A DNA stretch of 64,000 nt from Patiria pectinifera (GCA_029964075.1 CM057142.1:29762392-29826391), one strand, 5' to 3'; positions 1-12,424 are shown, counted from the stretch's first letter. The notes: generated from the letters alone by a model not told the origin. Translations and numbers: made by a program.

Positions 1-582
1 TCTCTGGACGTGTACGTGCTGACTTCAACTCCTCATTTACCCCACTTTGAAGAATCCTACATTTGTCACTGACATTTCTAGATAAGAGTGTACCGGTTTC
101 TTTATATGAACCAAAAGAGACATGCATGAAGCACGCTGTGCTTAAAACAGAGTTCAGGTGAAACGCTGGTTGTGGTGTACAACACAAGATCAACCAAAAG
201 AAATGGAATGAATCACGAAACAAGCTTTCATGAAACACGACTTTGGCTTCAATTGAATGAAAAACACACGCACAAAATATGTCTGAAATTTTGAAAAACA
301 TCCGTGTATGGTTAAACAAAGAAATTGAACGAAGCACGATTTGAAGCTGCAATCTTCAGAAGAGAAAAACGATTCGAACCTGTCACACACAAAACTCTGT
401 TCTTGCACCACCATTTTCTGGTTCACATCCTGCTCCAGTGAAATTACTTTGTTCAACTTTACACTGATTTTTTTTTTTTCATTTTCATAGGAAAAAATTG
501 AATTTTATACTTTGTGTTTTTATTTTTGACAACCCATGTTCATATTTGTTCCATCTGATGAGAAATGGCGTGGCAAACTTAC
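1..582. other. Gene A intron, left edge
   Basis: No exon with Cys-Cys repeats is visible. The stretch holds a T run near 470-480 and loosely repeated words such as aatcacgaaac. It is interpreted as the beginning of the intron after exon 3. Confidence 0.5.
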
Positions 583-944
583 GTCTAGACAGCAGAGTTT
601 GTTCCTGGTGTCGATGGTCTCCGAGCCGCAACACTCCAGAAAACCGCTGACAACAGCTTCCCTGCCGACCGCGGCCACGTGGCCTGCGAACTCAGGCCCC
701 AGACAGCAGTGCTCCGTCATGTCATCGTAGACGTTGCTGTACCCGCAGCACTCTCCCACGCCCTTTATGACGCTCCCAGCGCAGCAGGTTTGCGCGGTGG
801 TATCTATCCACTGCTCGTCACAGCATTCTGCGTGCTCACTGATTGCATGCACTTCGCCTCCGCAACACACCTGGGTGTCATGGTTGATCCAAGTGTGGTC
901 CCCACAGCATTTGCCAGTGGTGGAGTCAAAGAGCTGTCCGTTAC
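583..944 (-). CDS. Gene A exon 3 (galaxin repeat block)
   Basis: The acceptor is tgtttttctag and the donor GTAAGT. The 362-nt exon encodes about 120 residues with eight complete Cys-Cys pairs (KCCGDHTWI, VCCGGEVHA, ECCDEQWID, TCCAGS, ECCGYS, HCCLG, ECCGSETID, LCCLD) and completes a further pair begun in exon 2. The frame ends in phase 0 after LCCLD. The next exon is not visible in 1-582, so the gene continues to the left. Confidence 0.85.
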
Positions 945-3900
945 CTAGAAAAACAGCAAACAAAACATCATTATTATTGTACATTTACAATGCACAAACC
1001 TTATTACACTAGTGTTCTTTAATCAGGCATGCAACTGGGAATTCAGACAAAAATGAGAAAACTATAAACCACACAAGACTTTGTACAATATTTTTCAATT
1101 TCTAATGGCATTCATGAGAAGTAAAAATACCGCAAGTAAAACCTGCCTGATCCCTTTACATCTTGGCAATTTGTGTATACATGTGAAGGCAGTTCAGTAA
1201 AAACAATTTTTAGTGACGGCCTCGGCAGGTACCAATTGTCAGTTGAATGGTTGAACGGGAAGTTGTTGTTTGGAAGAGACACAGGGTTCGGTGCGGCCTA
1301 GTCTTGGTGCGTTCCCCTTGCCACTGCAGCAGATGTTCAAGTCATTAGTAATACTGAGCTCAGCTCTCCAGAGACCTCGCAAATACCGGTACATGTATCC
1401 GTATTGGAAAGGATTTTTTTGACATACATGTAGGCCTTCTGTCCACAGACCACCTTTCAAGTTTGGTTGAAATTGATGACTGAACTTACGGTGAACCTAA
1501 CCAAAATGACACACACACACACACACCCACGTGTGTAAATGCCGGCAATCGTGGACGCCCCATTGTCCCTAATCCTCTTTCCTTTGTTTGTACTCTAACT
1601 TTTTAGCGACAGCTCTCATTGGTTTTGTACACGATTTGAGATCTAATCTGGCCTAATCAGTGATTCTGAGGAAAAGTTGCATGCCTGTTTAATAACCAAA
1701 TCCAACAGCCGTGCAATTTTTGCTTGATTCTCTTTCAGGATTGGGCCCAAAAAACAATAGTTCTGCTTCCGGTTTCCCTACCTACCCTATTCTGACAGCC
1801 CCTACCCAATTTTTTTTACTGGAAAAATGAGAAAAAACACCCCTAACCATCATTTTATACCTTTTACCCTTGACTACACGCAGACGCCTCCATATGATCG
1901 TACACAAAAAAAAATTGGCCAAAAAAAATAATAAAAATTCCCTACCTACATGTACCTACCCTATTTTTGAATGTCATGAAAGTTGGCCTTGGTTTTACTG
2001 GATTTCAAATAAAATTTACTCACAGCATGCCTCCTCCAGGTTTTCAGCTCTTCGCAAGATATTCCCCTGACAACATGCTTCGCCATCCCTGTAGAAGGAT
2101 TCCTTGCCATTGTATATGCAGGATGTATATCCGTCATAAGCTGGCAAGCCTGAGAAAACAATATTTAAAGTCACATTAATAATGCATCATCGTCATTACT
2201 GTTAAACAGTTCTAGGATTCAAGAAATTTGGGGTAGCATTGTATCGACATTTTATCAAACATGTCAAGGACGAAATAACATCATCACAGCTGAGCCGGAT
2301 ATACCAAAAAAATGTCATCAACGAACAGCCTGGTTAAAAACCCTGATTCTTAAAAAGAAAAACAAATATCAGATTTCTATTAAACTTAAATCAGATTTTT
2401 TTGTTATTATTTAAATCAATTTTTATGATATTTATAGTTTTGTCGTATGAGTTATCAAAAAAAGCTTAGTTTGTCATATTCAACACACTACATGTATATT
2501 ATTCAACACCATTGAATTGCATTGCGTTTTCACATTTGAAAACTACACACAATCTGTTTCTAAAAAGAGAGAAATTAACCATCTCACTATACATGTGTAG
2601 CTTCACTATATTCAAGGGAGTTATGAAATCATGGAGCACTGAACAAGAGTGAAGGACCCAATATGGAAGAGAAGTTTGTCACTTTATTTCTGATAAGATT
2701 TTTGCTGATCGTACATGTAACTCCTTTGTAATGTACATGTACTCTGTACTGACACTACATTGTACATGTACTTCTTTCAACTAGGAGTAACCATACATGC
2801 TTGAATCAACAAGTTTGCATACATGCACTCATGAGAAGTTTATAACAAACAGTGTAGCCAACCAGAGTGTGGAATGATCCACAACATAACATCAGCGTAT
2901 TAAAATTGGCTTAAAATTCTGTGCTAAAAGCTCTTTACGAGCGTATCATTCAATTGTTCAACTTCAATGTTGATACATAGGCCTACATGATCATTGTCAA
3001 TATAATATTCGATCAAATCCAGGTTTCAATAACCAACTACTAAATTATTCGAAAACAAATCACTTAAAATTTAATTGATATCCTATGACTTTTGACTTAA
3101 TTTTTATATTTTACACAATCTTTATTTGAGTGTAACTAGACTGCGAAAAGATTACTCAGTATTTTTTTGGTATGAAATCAACTAACTAGTCCCTTTTCCT
3201 GCTTGCGCAACACATACACGTATTATGCTGTAAATACCACTCCTTTGTAATATTTTTTCCCAAATTGTTGGACACAGATTGAGAAATCAAGCTTACTGCA
3301 TCTGTGACAGTAAACATTGGTTGGTTATTTGTAATTTGATTACAAATATTTTTAGTAAGTATTTGTGATTGCATGTTTTAACATTTTAATAAAAAAAATA
3401 TTTGAATATGTACAAAATACAACTGTTTGCTCTCTTTCCCATTTCATATTCCTGTGGGTGCCTATTCCTGTTGCTTTGAACCGTCTGTTTACTTAGGAAA
3501 GACATACATCTAAAACTAGAGAGCACCCATATGCATTTTAGTTCTAATTAAAATAGGAATGGGGATTGGGGTCCTGAATCACACAAGTTTTTTCTGTTAA
3601 ACTTCAAAGTTTGATTTCCCGTTTGTTTCGATGATATTTGATGAAAGCTAAAAACTTCCTGGAATGATGAGCCATTGCTTTACGCAATATCGTCCCTTTC
3701 GAGAAACCCCCTGACCCTTTTTACTAAATACTATGATTACAAAATCAAAATTCCCAAAGTTCGTCATCAGACGTCACTTCATGGATTTAATATGCATCAC
3801 TGCCATCAGCAAACACGGAAGTCGAGAAACATGTTAAGAGCGAATTGAACAATCAATCAACTTCAATTTCAATGTTCCGCGCCTACAAGCTCTAATGATA

Positions 3901-4780
3901 AATGATGGCCTCACCTACAACTTGAAAAGATGGAGATCGTCTGACCGAAAAAGATGAGTTTTCTTGCAAAGTTTACAACAAAAATGTATGATGTCGCGTA
4001 CACACAAAATCAAACAGCTTATGTAAAATGTGGTAGTTTAGGACGCCCTCTATTGTTGACAGCTTTTGTTTTCTATTTCTGAAAAATCGATGTGCCGTTT
4101 TAAGTCTCTTAATTAAACCATAGAGCTATATTAAATTACTATGGTTTAAACTGATTAGGCCTATATCCCAGATTTTTTCCGTCGTTTTCTGTCACCCCGT
4201 TTTGATTTCAATCGATTGATTAGTCAGAACTCGGTGAACACAAGAGAGTGAATATCAAAAAGCTCACGCTTTCCACGCTTGCAACTTGCTCATTGAATAT
4301 TTTGTAGGTGGAAGTTCGTGAAGTTTACGCAACAATCGGCCCATTGAAAGTAAATGGCCAATAGGGGCGAGAAAGAGAGCCCATGGAACTTTTCAGTAGT
4401 GACTGTATGATGAGTAATAGTATTTTTCCGTACTAGAGTTTCAGCCTAGTAAGAGACATCGCTCCAGACTGCAATAGCTGGCAAAAAAATATATGTGGGA
4501 TAATTTGGTTTTTGTTTTTACTGCACTTCCAGGCAATTTTCTAAGAGGTGTATAGCTAACATTCTTGTATTGTAGATATTGACAACAAATACAAGCTGAA
4601 TGAAAGAAAATACTTCCCTCCATGTTTTTAGTTATTGTTTATGATTATAGAAAATCCGAAGAGAAAAAAAAACTGAAGAAAAAAAATACCTGACGAGCAT
4701 TGTGCGAGGGAAGCTGCAAAGAGAACCAGGCAAACTGTGAACGGCAACCGGATTATTCTGCTCTGTATCCATATCGTCAT
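583..4780 (-). CDS. Gene A: galaxin-like secreted protein (5' part, runs off left edge)
   Basis: This is a spliced gene with coding exons at 4690-4780, 2024-2149 and 583-944; 193 residues lie inside the window and the reading frame is still open at the last donor. Residues 1-30 are a signal peptide with a hydrophobic core (VCLVLFAASLA). The rest is built of galaxin-type repeats: ten Cys-Cys pairs spaced about 10-20 residues, often as CCG followed by a short polar stretch. Galaxins are secreted dicysteine-repeat proteins first known from coral skeletal matrix; a squid galaxin has been linked to antimicrobial activity. The role here is inferred only as extracellular matrix or secreted defence. 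Junctions close in frame as phase 1, phase 1, then phase 0 at the last donor. Two alternative first exons lie upstream. The 3' end is beyond the window. Confidence 0.85.
945..2023. other. Gene A intron 2
   Basis: The intron is bounded by GTGAGT and TTTCTAG. It holds a CA microsatellite at about 1510-1527 and A- and T-rich stretches around 1800-1940. No further galaxin exon is seen. Confidence 0.6.
2024..2149 (-). CDS. Gene A exon 2 (galaxin-like repeat)
   Basis: The acceptor is tttctcag at 2150 and the donor is GTGAGT at 2023-2018. The 126-nt exon encodes residues 31-72, including EACCQGNIL. It ends GCATGCT, so the intron splits the second Cys codon of a Cys-Cys pair (T|GT). Gene B exon 2 ends the same way, which supports both models. 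Confidence 0.8.
2150..4689. other. Gene A intron 1
   Basis: This is AT-rich sequence with several TACATGTA words (for example 2733-2775) and TAGGCCTA-like words near 2985 and 4163. No Cys-Cys repeat exon or transposon end was recognised. Confidence 0.5.
4690..4780 (-). CDS. Gene A first exon, variant 1 (signal peptide)
   Basis: ATG at 4780-4778 opens 30 codons plus one base and stops at a GTATTT donor (phase 1). The peptide starts MTIWIQSRIIRLPFTV and has a long hydrophobic core ending in ASLAQCSS, a good signal peptide. The last G joins GC of exon 2 to give Gly. It is the first exon nearest to exon 2, and a TATATAAG box lies about 155 bp upstream. Confidence 0.75.
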
Positions 4781-4935
4781 TTCGAAGTTTAAAGAATTTC
4801 CTAGCAACTGATCTGAGTTTCATGCATGCAGTGTACATGTACGTGTGTAGTTTCGGTATTGGAGCAATTTAAAACCATCGATCTTACTATCCAAAAGATG
4901 AGGGTTCTGATTTCGCTAGGCTCCATGCAGCTCAG

Positions 4936-4943
4936 CTTATATA
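4936..4943 (-). promoter_or_regulatory. TATA box of gene A first exon 1
   Basis: TATATAAG is read on the minus strand, 155-165 bp upstream of the ATG at 4780. A start site about 30 bp downstream would leave a 5' leader of roughly 130 nt. This is inference from position and motif. Confidence 0.5.
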
Positions 4944-5753
4944 ATACCGATGCATTACACAGGCCTATGAGCGTTATTTTTAGAAGTGACGAAAATTCTG
5001 CACCTAAGATAGAACTCACCTGGCCGCGTTGTATTTCCTGCTACTGTGTTGCAATGCATTGTTATTATAATTTTAAAAATTTCCCAGGCCCACGATGAAA
5101 TGATGTTGTGACCTTAAATGAAATTATGACATAATTATTTTTAGGTTTAGGGTTCATTAATTTATCGCGCAAAGAGGCTATGTTCCTCAACCGTTTATTA
5201 ATAGGTTCCGGATAACAAACGCACAATCTGCCTGCCTGATTCACAGAATTCAGTGAAACTTCAGCAAACAGTAAACGGGTGCAGCATGTTTCTTCTGCGG
5301 TCAAGCATTATTATTTTTTAAGAAACCGCAAAATTAACTCAGTGAAATTCGCGGTTAGGCTGAACGTATATATCGGTGGTCACGGGCACACGATCATGTT
5401 GGTTGACAATAAAATTACCGGACCGTACGCGTGTCCTCCAAGATGTGTGACGTGTGTACAAAATTAATGTACGTACGGTAGGCAAAAATGGAGGTGACGT
5501 CGTTTGAGAAGCAAAATGATGCTCTAGTAACAAGGGCCTGCGGGCCCGCTCTGCTGCGCTCTTGTCACCCTTATACCGGTACTTTTTTAACAGCAAACTA
5601 GTTTCTTCACGCACGAAGATATAAACTCGTTTTGTATCGAGCTTTCCGTTTCCAAAATTACAAGGGAAAAATGAAAGAAATCACGGTGAACTTGACTCAT
5701 GGACGGTACATCTTTAATCCATCAGTCTTAGTTTTCACCGAACTATTTCTTAC

Positions 5754-5847
5754 CTTGCGAAGTTACTGAGGTCAATGCCAGCGCCGCCGAAACGGCCAAT
5801 GATATGTAACTGATCCACACGCAAAGTGCGTACGTCGCCATCCTCAT
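5754..5847 (-). CDS. Gene A alternative first exon 2 (signal peptide)
   Basis: ATG at 5847-5845 (a second in-frame ATG follows two codons later) opens 31 codons plus one G before a GTAAGAAA donor. The peptide has a hydrophobic core (YISLAVSAALALTS) typical of a signal peptide. Phase 1 matches the acceptor of gene A exon 2 at 2149, the first galaxin exon downstream. It is a diverged copy of 12120-12213: 8 of 31 residues differ, with no stop and the donor kept. It could be an alternative promoter-exon of gene A or a duplicated relic; the retained frame favours use. Confidence 0.6.
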
Positions 5848-6047
5848 AACAGGAGCTCCAGATTTCTTAAAGATCGTAATGACTTTTAATCCTTTAATCG
5901 TTTGAGACTTAGGCAGAGTAAATCAAATATCCAGAACTTAATATTTCACAGCCAATTTTTCAGAAGAATATATCGCACTAGGAGACACCAGTCGTGACTA
6001 TCCCATACAGACGTTCTTTAATGAATAATGTCTTTACTCGCTAGAAC

Positions 6048-6061
6048 CCATATTTATGGCA
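6048..6061 (-). promoter_or_regulatory. TATA-like box of alternative first exon 2
   Basis: The minus strand reads GCCATAAATATGGG about 205 bp upstream of the ATG at 5847. The same motif at the same relative place is kept in the second duplication copy (12411-12424), although the surrounding sequence has diverged. Confidence 0.45.
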
Positions 6062-6452
6062 ATCTGAAATGAGGTAAATGTATAAAAATATAAACTGCAT
6101 ATTAGCACAGTGTGTATAATTAGCGGGAGTCGTTGTGTAGCGTTATTGCGATTCTGAGCGAATTTTGTTTCTTTTTCGGCCGGACGTTGCATAATCACCT
6201 TTCGTGCACACAGCTACAGAGAAATACCTGTGCGGCACATGCAGACGGAACAGTGTCTGGGGAATACCCAGCACTCTCTACAATCGCGGACCGGGCGGGT
6301 TGGTTATCATAACAGTTTTGCAATAGCCTTGCTCTCAGACCGGGCTCCATTGCAATATACGAAATCAATAGGTCTTTTTAAAAACTATTTAGAGTAGCAT
6401 CGAGATGATATTATTGTTAAAAAAAACACTCGGTTTATATAAACGTGCGATA

Positions 6453-7080
6453 ACTGTACGTAGTGAACTAGGTTGGAGAACTGAAAGAAGAGAATACCAT
6501 GGTTTTTAAGTGTTTATCAGGCAACGTTCCTAGTTATCTTAGCGAAGTTTTTGTTCCAGTCATTGTGCTACACTGTCATCGAACTAGGAATAGCACTGTT
6601 GGAAATGTGGCTGTTCCACTCCCTAGAACAGAAAATGGAAGAAGAACTTTTAACTTAAGGGATGCCCAGGCTTGGAATAACTTACCGCAACATTTAAAAT
6701 CTCCGCATCCAGCAAGCCTTACTCACTTCGTCAATCAACTCAAACGTACAACTCAGTTAAAAGAAGAAAATAAGCGGGAGAAAAAGAAGAAAAAAAGAAA
6801 AGAACAAAAAAACAGGGGTGGGGGGGGGGAGGGGGGAATGTCATCTTGCAGTGATGTTTTGTGTTGTATTGTAAATGTCTGTATCATCTGTGTAATTCCT
6901 ATTTTATTTAAGTTTATTAAAATGGATTTTTTAAAAACATTTTTACATTGTACTCTAAATATTTTAATAGTATTTTAATAGTAGTTTTGTGTGAGCTGGG
7001 ATCCATGGGAGATCAGTGAGGTTTTTTTACTGAATGGATCACACCGGAAAAATAAGAAATAAATGAATAAATAAATGAAT
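6453..7080 (+). mobile_element. LINE 3' end (non-LTR retrotransposon tail)
   Basis: The open frame at 6499-6770 encodes the far C-terminus of a LINE reverse-transcriptase protein: TFNLRDAQAWNNLPQHLK is the familiar 'W-N-x-L-P' tail of CR1/L2-type ORF2, followed by a 3' UTR and an (AATAAATG)n-like tail at about 7050-7080. The duplication copy at 12.8 kb lacks it, so it inserted after the duplication. It is 5'-truncated and not functional. The exact clade is uncertain. Confidence 0.7.
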
Positions 7081-9570
7081 AGCTTTTGTTTGTTTTATTT
7101 TTATTGCTAACTCAAAAGCAAGATTTCCGCGTGTTTAGTTATTGATAAATATTATTTTATTGCAACAATTCCAGAAGAAAAATGGGGAATCGCGAGAACG
7201 GGGCCTAACCTCCGAACTAATAGACGCAGGTGAGAACGTATTCTAATTACGTAATGCACTGTTTATTGCAACATGATCCAATCTTTGTGTGGATGGTGGT
7301 TTTGGGTGAAAATTTACGGTAAAGGAGCAATGGGAAGTATTATTAGAATCTAAGAACATTGTAAGCGAGAGACTTCTTCACTGTACAGTTGGACGAGAAA
7401 ATTAATGATCTTTGAGGTAAAAGCTATTAAGGGGAAGCTGCAAAGAAGGTCCCCGAATGACCTACATGTGTGGTTGTGGCACAGAGCCACAAACCATGGA
7501 GAACCTTAATATTTGAGACGCCCCTAATATAGTTCTATATTAAGTCATATATTAATTTCTATTATTCATCACATTCAAAGTAATTTGGGTTGGGTTATTT
7601 TATATATTTATGAACTTGCTGGGAATGTTAAAGCCACGCCTCCCGATTGGGCCCTCCCAATCCTTCCGGGATCCCGAGGGAACTAAACACTCTATTAAAG
7701 AAAAAACGAAAAATTTGGGGAAAAAAGAGACCCTGAAACAAAAGCCGTCTTCTGTGTTGAATGTTGAATCTAAAACGGGGGAAAAGAGGCGTCTGCATTC
7801 AAGTTTACGAAAACTATAGCCTGCCGCATAACTATCCGAGTTTACCGGTTCACGGCATGATTCAAGATGGCAGCGCCCCCCCCCCCCAAACAGACGCTAA
7901 ATGGACGAGTTTTCTTCAAAACTCTTCCTCATCCTCCTGACGAAATTCGGCCTGAAGGTTCTGGACAGCCCCCAGTCTTCCTCATCTCTGCAAACAATTT
8001 TTGGTCCATATCCGACGATCAAAAATAACGCGAGGCTCGTCGGCGATGCAATCTCCGTAACTGAACAAGTAAACTTTGTTGTTGAACAAAAAAAAAAGCA
8101 GTTGTCGCAAATTGACGGCTGTCATTTCGTCGCCGTGTGTGCCTGATCATCGTGTGACCGATAGAACGAAATCGGGCGCGTGTGTCGGTAACGTTGCGGT
8201 CGAATGCGGTGTAACCGCGCAACGGTGATAAAAAAAAACATGTACCGGCGGACATCCGCATCATCTGGTGCACCGTATAAAATCAGAAAAGTGTGCAGCG
8301 GGCTATAGCTTCTGGTTTTTCCATCCTATTCATGAGTATCCAGGTTCAAACCGTGTGGCAAACCTCAAGTCCTCAAGTTGATGTTGTATGGCGGAATATA
8401 GTGTGCGAGAAAATGGTTTATATTAGAAAACTAATACGAAGTTCGAGCCTGAAGCAAAAACAAGACATGAAGCAGATATTTTTGTAAACCCAAAAGTTAG
8501 ACGGGTATAGGACCAGCTTTTGAACCAAATAAGGTGACATCAGAGCAGGGGGGCACAGCCCCCTGCTCATACGTCTTTTTTTTGGGGGGGGGAGTAAAAC
8601 CGACGGAACTTTTTTCATTATTAAACCCATTGAGTGCGTCATCTAGAAAATGCCCCCCCCCAAAAAAAAAATGAACCTCAGCAATGCTAAAAATTAATTG
8701 AAATCACCTATTGGGTTTCATCCAGCCTTATTTCACTCGAACGGGAGGCTAAGACAACATGAATACTTTCAGTTTTAAAAACATATCGTCATTCCAAAAA
8801 GGGGGCATCAATGAAAGGCCCGCGCAGCGTGGAAGGAAAATAAAGACTACCGTGTGGGCAGAGGCAAAAGTCAAGTTGACGTCATGATATTTGTTTGTTT
8901 CAGTTAAAACATATCGAATGTCGGATTCATTTCTGTGTGTTTAGAGTTGGACATTCTGTCATCCGCACAGTCCGAATCCACTAACTAGAAAGTTTGAACA
9001 GTAATGGTGTTTCACTTCACTGTTTCGAAAGTAATGTTGACAAATGCGATCGGCTTCGTAAGTGATACTGATATAGTCGATTGATATACGGAAATAAAGC
9101 GCAACGTTGTTTTCATGTTTAGGCCTGTTATGTTTTGCGGTCCGTCGTGCCAAAACGGGGAAGTAAGGAAAAACACGAAGAGCAAACATTGAAACTGTAT
9201 TGGGCAATGGAGTATACAGCTCTTTCAACTCAATTAGAATCCCCACAATCATGCCCTAAAAATAGTACATATTGACATACGGTTTAAAAAAAGCCTAAAA
9301 ACCAACACAAGAATACCTGGCATACAAAAATACAAGAAACTGACAAAACAGCACTAGCTGGAACAAAGGTGTCAAAGAAGTTCAAGACTTATTGTTCGAA
9401 CCAATTCTAAACCAGTTAATAGTTTAATGCACATGGGGATCGTAAGCAGGAAACTCGCGACCCGGAAATAATCACCTCAATAATGGCAGATGCCTGCATT
9501 TCATCAAGTTGAAAGGACCGGGTACTTCACATGATGATTATCACATGATGATTATATATAAATGTAGCAG

Positions 9571-9835
9571 GGGCGTAGCGAGGGGGAGGGGGTACGTGCG
9601 CCCCAATGGGAAAAGCCAGAACAACAACAAAAAGGAAGAAAAGGACAAAGAAAGGGGGAATGCACATTGAACAACATGGGCGTCCGCAGGGGTGTCAATT
9701 GGGGTGGGGTGGCAAATGTCCCCCGCCCACCCTCGAACAAAAAATGATCAATTGAGATTATGCCGGAGAAAGTACAAGGATTTTGGGAATAAGTGTGCTT
9801 CGCCCCCTCTAGAGAAACCCTGGCAGCGCCCATGA
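9571..9835. mobile_element. Possible hAT-like MITE remnant
   Basis: The left end reads CAGGGGCGTAGCGAGG, the kind of terminal repeat seen on small hAT elements, and a second CAGGGGTG-like end occurs inside at about 9689. The right end is unclear (near ggcagcgcccatg) and no clean target-site duplication was found. Confidence 0.3.
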
Positions 9836-11038
9836 ATGAGATGTAGGCCTATATGGTAAATTAATGATCTTTGCAAATGGGTATAATTTTATCTTGCACA
9901 CTCGTGTTTAAGTACCGTTCGCCTACTTATCCACTCGACTGTATCTAATTGGTTAATTTCTTCCTGTGCAAGACCAGTTATTAAGGAACCCTTGCATTCT
10001 GTGAAGCAAGATTTTCGGTTGACACTTAACATTTTCTCAACTTTTTTTTTAACGCTTTGACGGGGATTCAAGCCCCCTCCCCACCTCATCCGCTCTGCTT
10101 CGAGTAGCTGCACACCATCCCACGCATGATATTTGATTTTGTAGAGTTCTCAGTATAATTATCGGCAATTCATTCACGCATACATTAATGAATAGCTGAA
10201 ACATTATTTCAATGATGAACACACTTCTTGACTAAAGACGCGAGGCCAGACGGTGATACGCTGATAGGCGCAGGAGCGTTAGCCCTCCCCCCTCCAACCG
10301 GTAAACATTTTGGCGGTGGCAAAGTTTCTCGACTGTTTCTGTACTCAAGAACAATTTCCCCTTCGATATTTATAATAATTATGTCCTTGAACAACAACGT
10401 TCTATTTTCCCTAAATTCCGAAGAAACAAATAAATCTCTTTAAGTTTTCAAAACAATGCAATTTTGGGGGTTTTTTACTCCTCAAACCACTACCAAAAAT
10501 CTACAGTTGCACCTGAATATTGGTTTCCTAATCCCCCGACCCGCTTCTTAACTTGTAGTTGAAGACCTCATTAATGATAATCTCAAAACATGGAATAGTT
10601 TTTAATGAATTTTTTTATTGAAGGATGTTTCGGATATATACGAAATGATACTGAAATGCCCGTAGAGAGATTGTCAGATGATATTTTGGACTGCTACCCA
10701 CACACATTGATGAATACTTTCGATGTAAACTTTCACTATTAATGCTGAGTCATTTTTGGACCGTGAAACAAAACAATTAAGATTGAAACAATAGGACATG
10801 CAAACGATTCCACTTCCTTTATTGCTGTAATAACGATGACCACGTCACATTGATCGAAAACAGTTCATCCGGTTTCATGTTCCACTTCAATATTACCTGA
10901 TCTATTTGAATCTCAGTTTAAGTTACATGACATGTTATATTCTAATTAAGCACAGGCGCATCATGGGGGGGGGGGGGGTTTCGCAAATTGCAACTTTTCC
11001 CCAATGAAACCCTGCCCTTTTTTTAGTGTTCATCCCTC

Positions 11039-11320
11039 CAAGGGCGGGTCCAGAACACATTTTTTTCTGGGGGAAACTTTGGTCCCCAAAAGTGGGTACA
11101 AAAAATGACGGCGTGGGGTTTGGGGCCCGCTTGAGGGCTCCGATTTGTTTTAATTCTAGGTGCCCTGTGGTGCGATCTGGGGCAATTTCTGACCACTTTA
11201 TCCACTTTTTTTTGAGGAAGAGATGGTGGTGTACGCTACGCAGTGCCTGCCTTTATTGCGACGTCACTTAAAAAAATATTGGGTTCGTGGGTTTTGGGGG
11301 GGGGGGTGGTGGGGCAAATC
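11039..11320. mobile_element. Truncated hAT MITE (same family as 37011-37329)
   Basis: It starts CAAGGGCGGGTCCAGAACAC and runs co-linearly with the intact copy at 37011-37329, including the shared words gacggcgtggggtt and gatggtggtgtac. The right inverted repeat is missing. The sister duplication copy near 20838 lacks it, so it arrived after the duplication. Confidence 0.6.
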
Positions 11321-12009
11321 TCCACATGCCACCAATGCCATTTACTCTGTCTTCACAATTTCAGAATTATTTTATTGTTGGCCTGTTTTTATTAGTTTTA
11401 AAAACCACAACGTGAAATGGAATCTTTTTTTTTAGTTCTCGAACACAAACCTGATCCGATCCTGATCCACACCTAAAATGCAACATAATTATACAAGCAG
11501 TTGTTTTCAGGTTTCTATGTCGTTACAACATTTTAACATGGGCTTGCCGTTGTAAGAAACATTGTAGATTATGTACGAGTGTGTAAAGAGCCTAAAAGCA
11601 CGTCATTTGGTCCTTGAGCTTCCGGACCGCTCCGTAACCCTTCTGTTACAAGGGGTTGCCCTTTCTCTTGCCGTATAATTTTTTTGACAGAATGATTTCT
11701 GACCGTGATCACCTCAAGAAACATTCATGTTGGAATGTTTACCCGGTATCCTGGCATTTCACAAGAAAATAATGATGAGAAATCAGTTGGAGATGGGTAA
11801 AAACGAGTTTTACATATAGGACCTTTCACATCGGGATGTTCGTGCCTAATAGCGTTAGTTTTCACAATGCGTACTTGGCTACTTGCGTGAGAACGGAAAT
11901 GATAACGACGCGAACATTTACCTAATCTACTTCCCATGGATTCTAGATTTAGCTCCTAATCTGAATTATTTTCAGGTTTCAAATACATACACTAATACGA
12001 AATTATGCA
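11321..12009. other. Spacer between duplication copies
   Basis: No exon or element end was recognised. The sequence is ordinary AT-rich DNA. Confidence 0.4.
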
Positions 12010-12119
12010 TTGTATTACAAAAACATGGAGGATTTGTTCGTAGTAAACAACCGATTTAAAAAAGGGTAAAACTCATGGACAGTTGAACTAGTCGTAGTAT
12101 TCATGGAACAATTTCTTAC

Positions 12120-12213
12120 CTTGCGAAGGTACCGAGGTCAATGCCAGCACCGCCGAAGCGACCAGTGTTATGTAACCGATCCACACGCAACGTGCGTACA
12201 TCGCCATCCTCAT
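12120..12213 (-). CDS. Gene A alternative first exon 3 (signal peptide)
   Basis: ATG at 12213-12211 opens 31 codons plus G before a GTAAGAAA donor, as in the copy at 5754-5847. The hydrophobic core (YITLVASAVLALTS) is kept although eight residues differ. The phase fits gene A exon 2 at 2149, which would mean an intron of about 10 kb. No galaxin exon lies between. It may be an alternative first exon or a non-functional duplicate. Confidence 0.5.
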
Positions 12214-12410
12214 AACAGGAGCTCCAGACTTCTTAAAGATCGTAATGACTTTTATTCCTTAAATCGTTTAAGACTTAGAAAGAGTAAATCAAATATCCAG
12301 AATTTGATATTACACAGCCAATTCTCAGAAGAATATATCGCACTGGGAGACACCAGTCGTGACTATCTCATACAGACGTTGTTTAATGAATAATGCCTTC
12401 ACTCGCTGGA

Positions 12411-12424
12411 ACCCATATTTATGG
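12411..12424 (-). promoter_or_regulatory. TATA-like box of alternative first exon 3
   Basis: The minus strand reads GCCATAAATATGGG about 200 bp upstream of the ATG at 12213. The motif and spacing are the same as in duplication copy 1. Confidence 0.45.

Larger units (their letters stand above)
5650..11038. repeat. Segmental duplication, copy 1
   Basis: This interval aligns in order with 12010-20840. Matched landmarks are the signal exon (5754/12120), the word gaatcgcgagaacggggNc (7186/12988), aaggcccgcg-type sequence (8815/15233), the gtacatat-gacatacgg block (9263/17083), ctattaatgctgagtcattt (10736/20524) and the clean end at about 11038/20840. Copy 1 is shorter and lacks most insertions found in copy 2. 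It carries a LINE tail (6453-7080) and ends where a hAT relic begins. Confidence 0.75.

Noticed and set aside
190-456. Minus-strand frame at the left edge as the next gene A exon
   Set aside because: It has no Cys-Cys repeats and no fitting acceptor; it looks like chance.
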